A DNA stretch of 6,805 nucleotides, from NCBI GenBank assembly GCA_947474415.1, contig CANJKD010000126.1:1-6805 (forward strand), read 5' to 3'. The position numbers and the translations under genes are program-made. The DNA is from Burkholderiales bacterium (GTDB lineage: Bacteria > Pseudomonadota > Gammaproteobacteria > Burkholderiales > Burkholderiaceae_C). This document shows, in pieces, positions 6,510 through 6,805 of this stretch; position 1 is the first letter of the stretch, and each line of letters starts with the position of its first letter. The notes under the pieces are model-generated. The model searched no databases. It was not told the origin of the DNA and worked only from the letters and a program-made list of their open reading frames with translations.

Positions 6510-6805
6510 ATGCAAGTGCAATTCTCGCCTAAGATTACAACAGTTACGCCGACTTATAACCGTAGAAATCTGTTAGGCCGAGCAATAAGATCAATTCAAT
6601 CACAGACTTGGCACGTTAGCGAAATCATAGTTGTGGATGATGGGTCTACAGACGGAACAGTAGACCTAGTAAACGATCTTGCCAGCTCCGACCGTCGCAT
6701 CCGCCTTTTATTAAGGAAGCACGGCGGGGCGAACGTTGCTCGGAACGCCGGAATTGCGGCTGCCACTGGCGATTGGATCGCCTTTTTGGATTCCGATGAT
6801 AGCTG
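6510..6805 (+). CDS. Family 2 (GT-A) glycosyltransferase, 3'-truncated by window edge
   Basis: The first 98 codons of a family 2 glycosyltransferase are visible, and the frame is open at the right edge. The order of motifs is standard: KITTVTPTYNRRNLL (residues 8-22), the nucleotide-binding IIVVDDGSTDGT (39-50), HGGANVARNAGIAAATGDW (71-89) and the metal-binding FLDSDDS (92-98). This places it among common transferases of lipid-linked polysaccharide assembly, although the sugar and linkage are not visible and the C-terminus that would tell processive from non-processive types is missing. The chosen ATG has a strong ribosome site. An in-frame ATG at 6480 would add 10 residues. It is divergent from the dehydrogenase remnant, with 63 bp between start codons, so it probably has its own promoter there. 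A TATAAA at 6475-6480 is a possible -10 box, but I see no matching -35. The 5' part is AT-rich (hand count 24 G/C of 60 in 6541-6600), unlike the left-hand genes. Confidence 0.93.
   Translation, partial: MQVQFSPKITTVTPTYNRRNLLGRAIRSIQSQTWHVSEIIVVDDGSTDGTVDLVNDLASSDRRIRLLLRKHGGANVARNAGIAAATGDWIAFLDSDDS

Noticed and set aside
6332..6532. Small plus-strand open frame of 66 codons
   Set aside because: It is antisense to the start of the dehydrogenase remnant and runs out of frame into the last glycosyltransferase. It has no ribosome site and no motif.

Overview
This window is part of a surface- or exopolysaccharide biosynthesis locus. It comes from a GC-rich Gram-negative bacterium, most likely an alphaproteobacterium and possibly a sphingomonad. 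That placement is inferred from codon use, the overall GC level and the alphaproteobacterial look of a degraded UDP-glucose dehydrogenase N-terminus. It is not proven, because the window has no rRNA or other marker gene.

Layout from left to right: (1) the 3' part of an ABC exporter half-transporter gene (+), cut by the left edge, with a complete ATP-binding domain. (2) A PAPS-dependent sulfotransferase on the minus strand, meeting the ABC gene tail to tail with 7 bp between stop codons. (3) A divergent, AT-richer intergenic region of about 270 bp. (4) A Wzx-like multi-spanning polysaccharide flippase (+). (5) A family 2 glycosyltransferase (+), followed 7 bp later by (6) a family 4 glycosyltransferase (+). 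(7) A 144-bp AT-rich spacer without a recognisable gene. (8) A minus-strand remnant of a UDP-glucose 6-dehydrogenase, broken by about four frameshifts and lacking its C-terminal part. (9) Divergent from the remnant, the first 98 codons of another family 2 glycosyltransferase (+), running off the right edge.

The genes fit one job. The glycosyltransferases assemble a lipid-linked oligosaccharide at the cytoplasmic face of the inner membrane, the flippase moves it to the periplasmic face, the sulfotransferase may decorate it, and the ABC exporter moves a hydrophobic, lipid-linked or other substrate. The right end (roughly 5.6 kb onward) and the sulfotransferase promoter side are lower in GC than the left end, which fits the mosaic build of polysaccharide loci. 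I see no CRISPR array, tRNA, rRNA, insertion sequence or integrase. I also do not see a convincing new type of system. The most unusual points are the inverted sulfotransferase with its basic C-terminal tail, and the decayed dehydrogenase.
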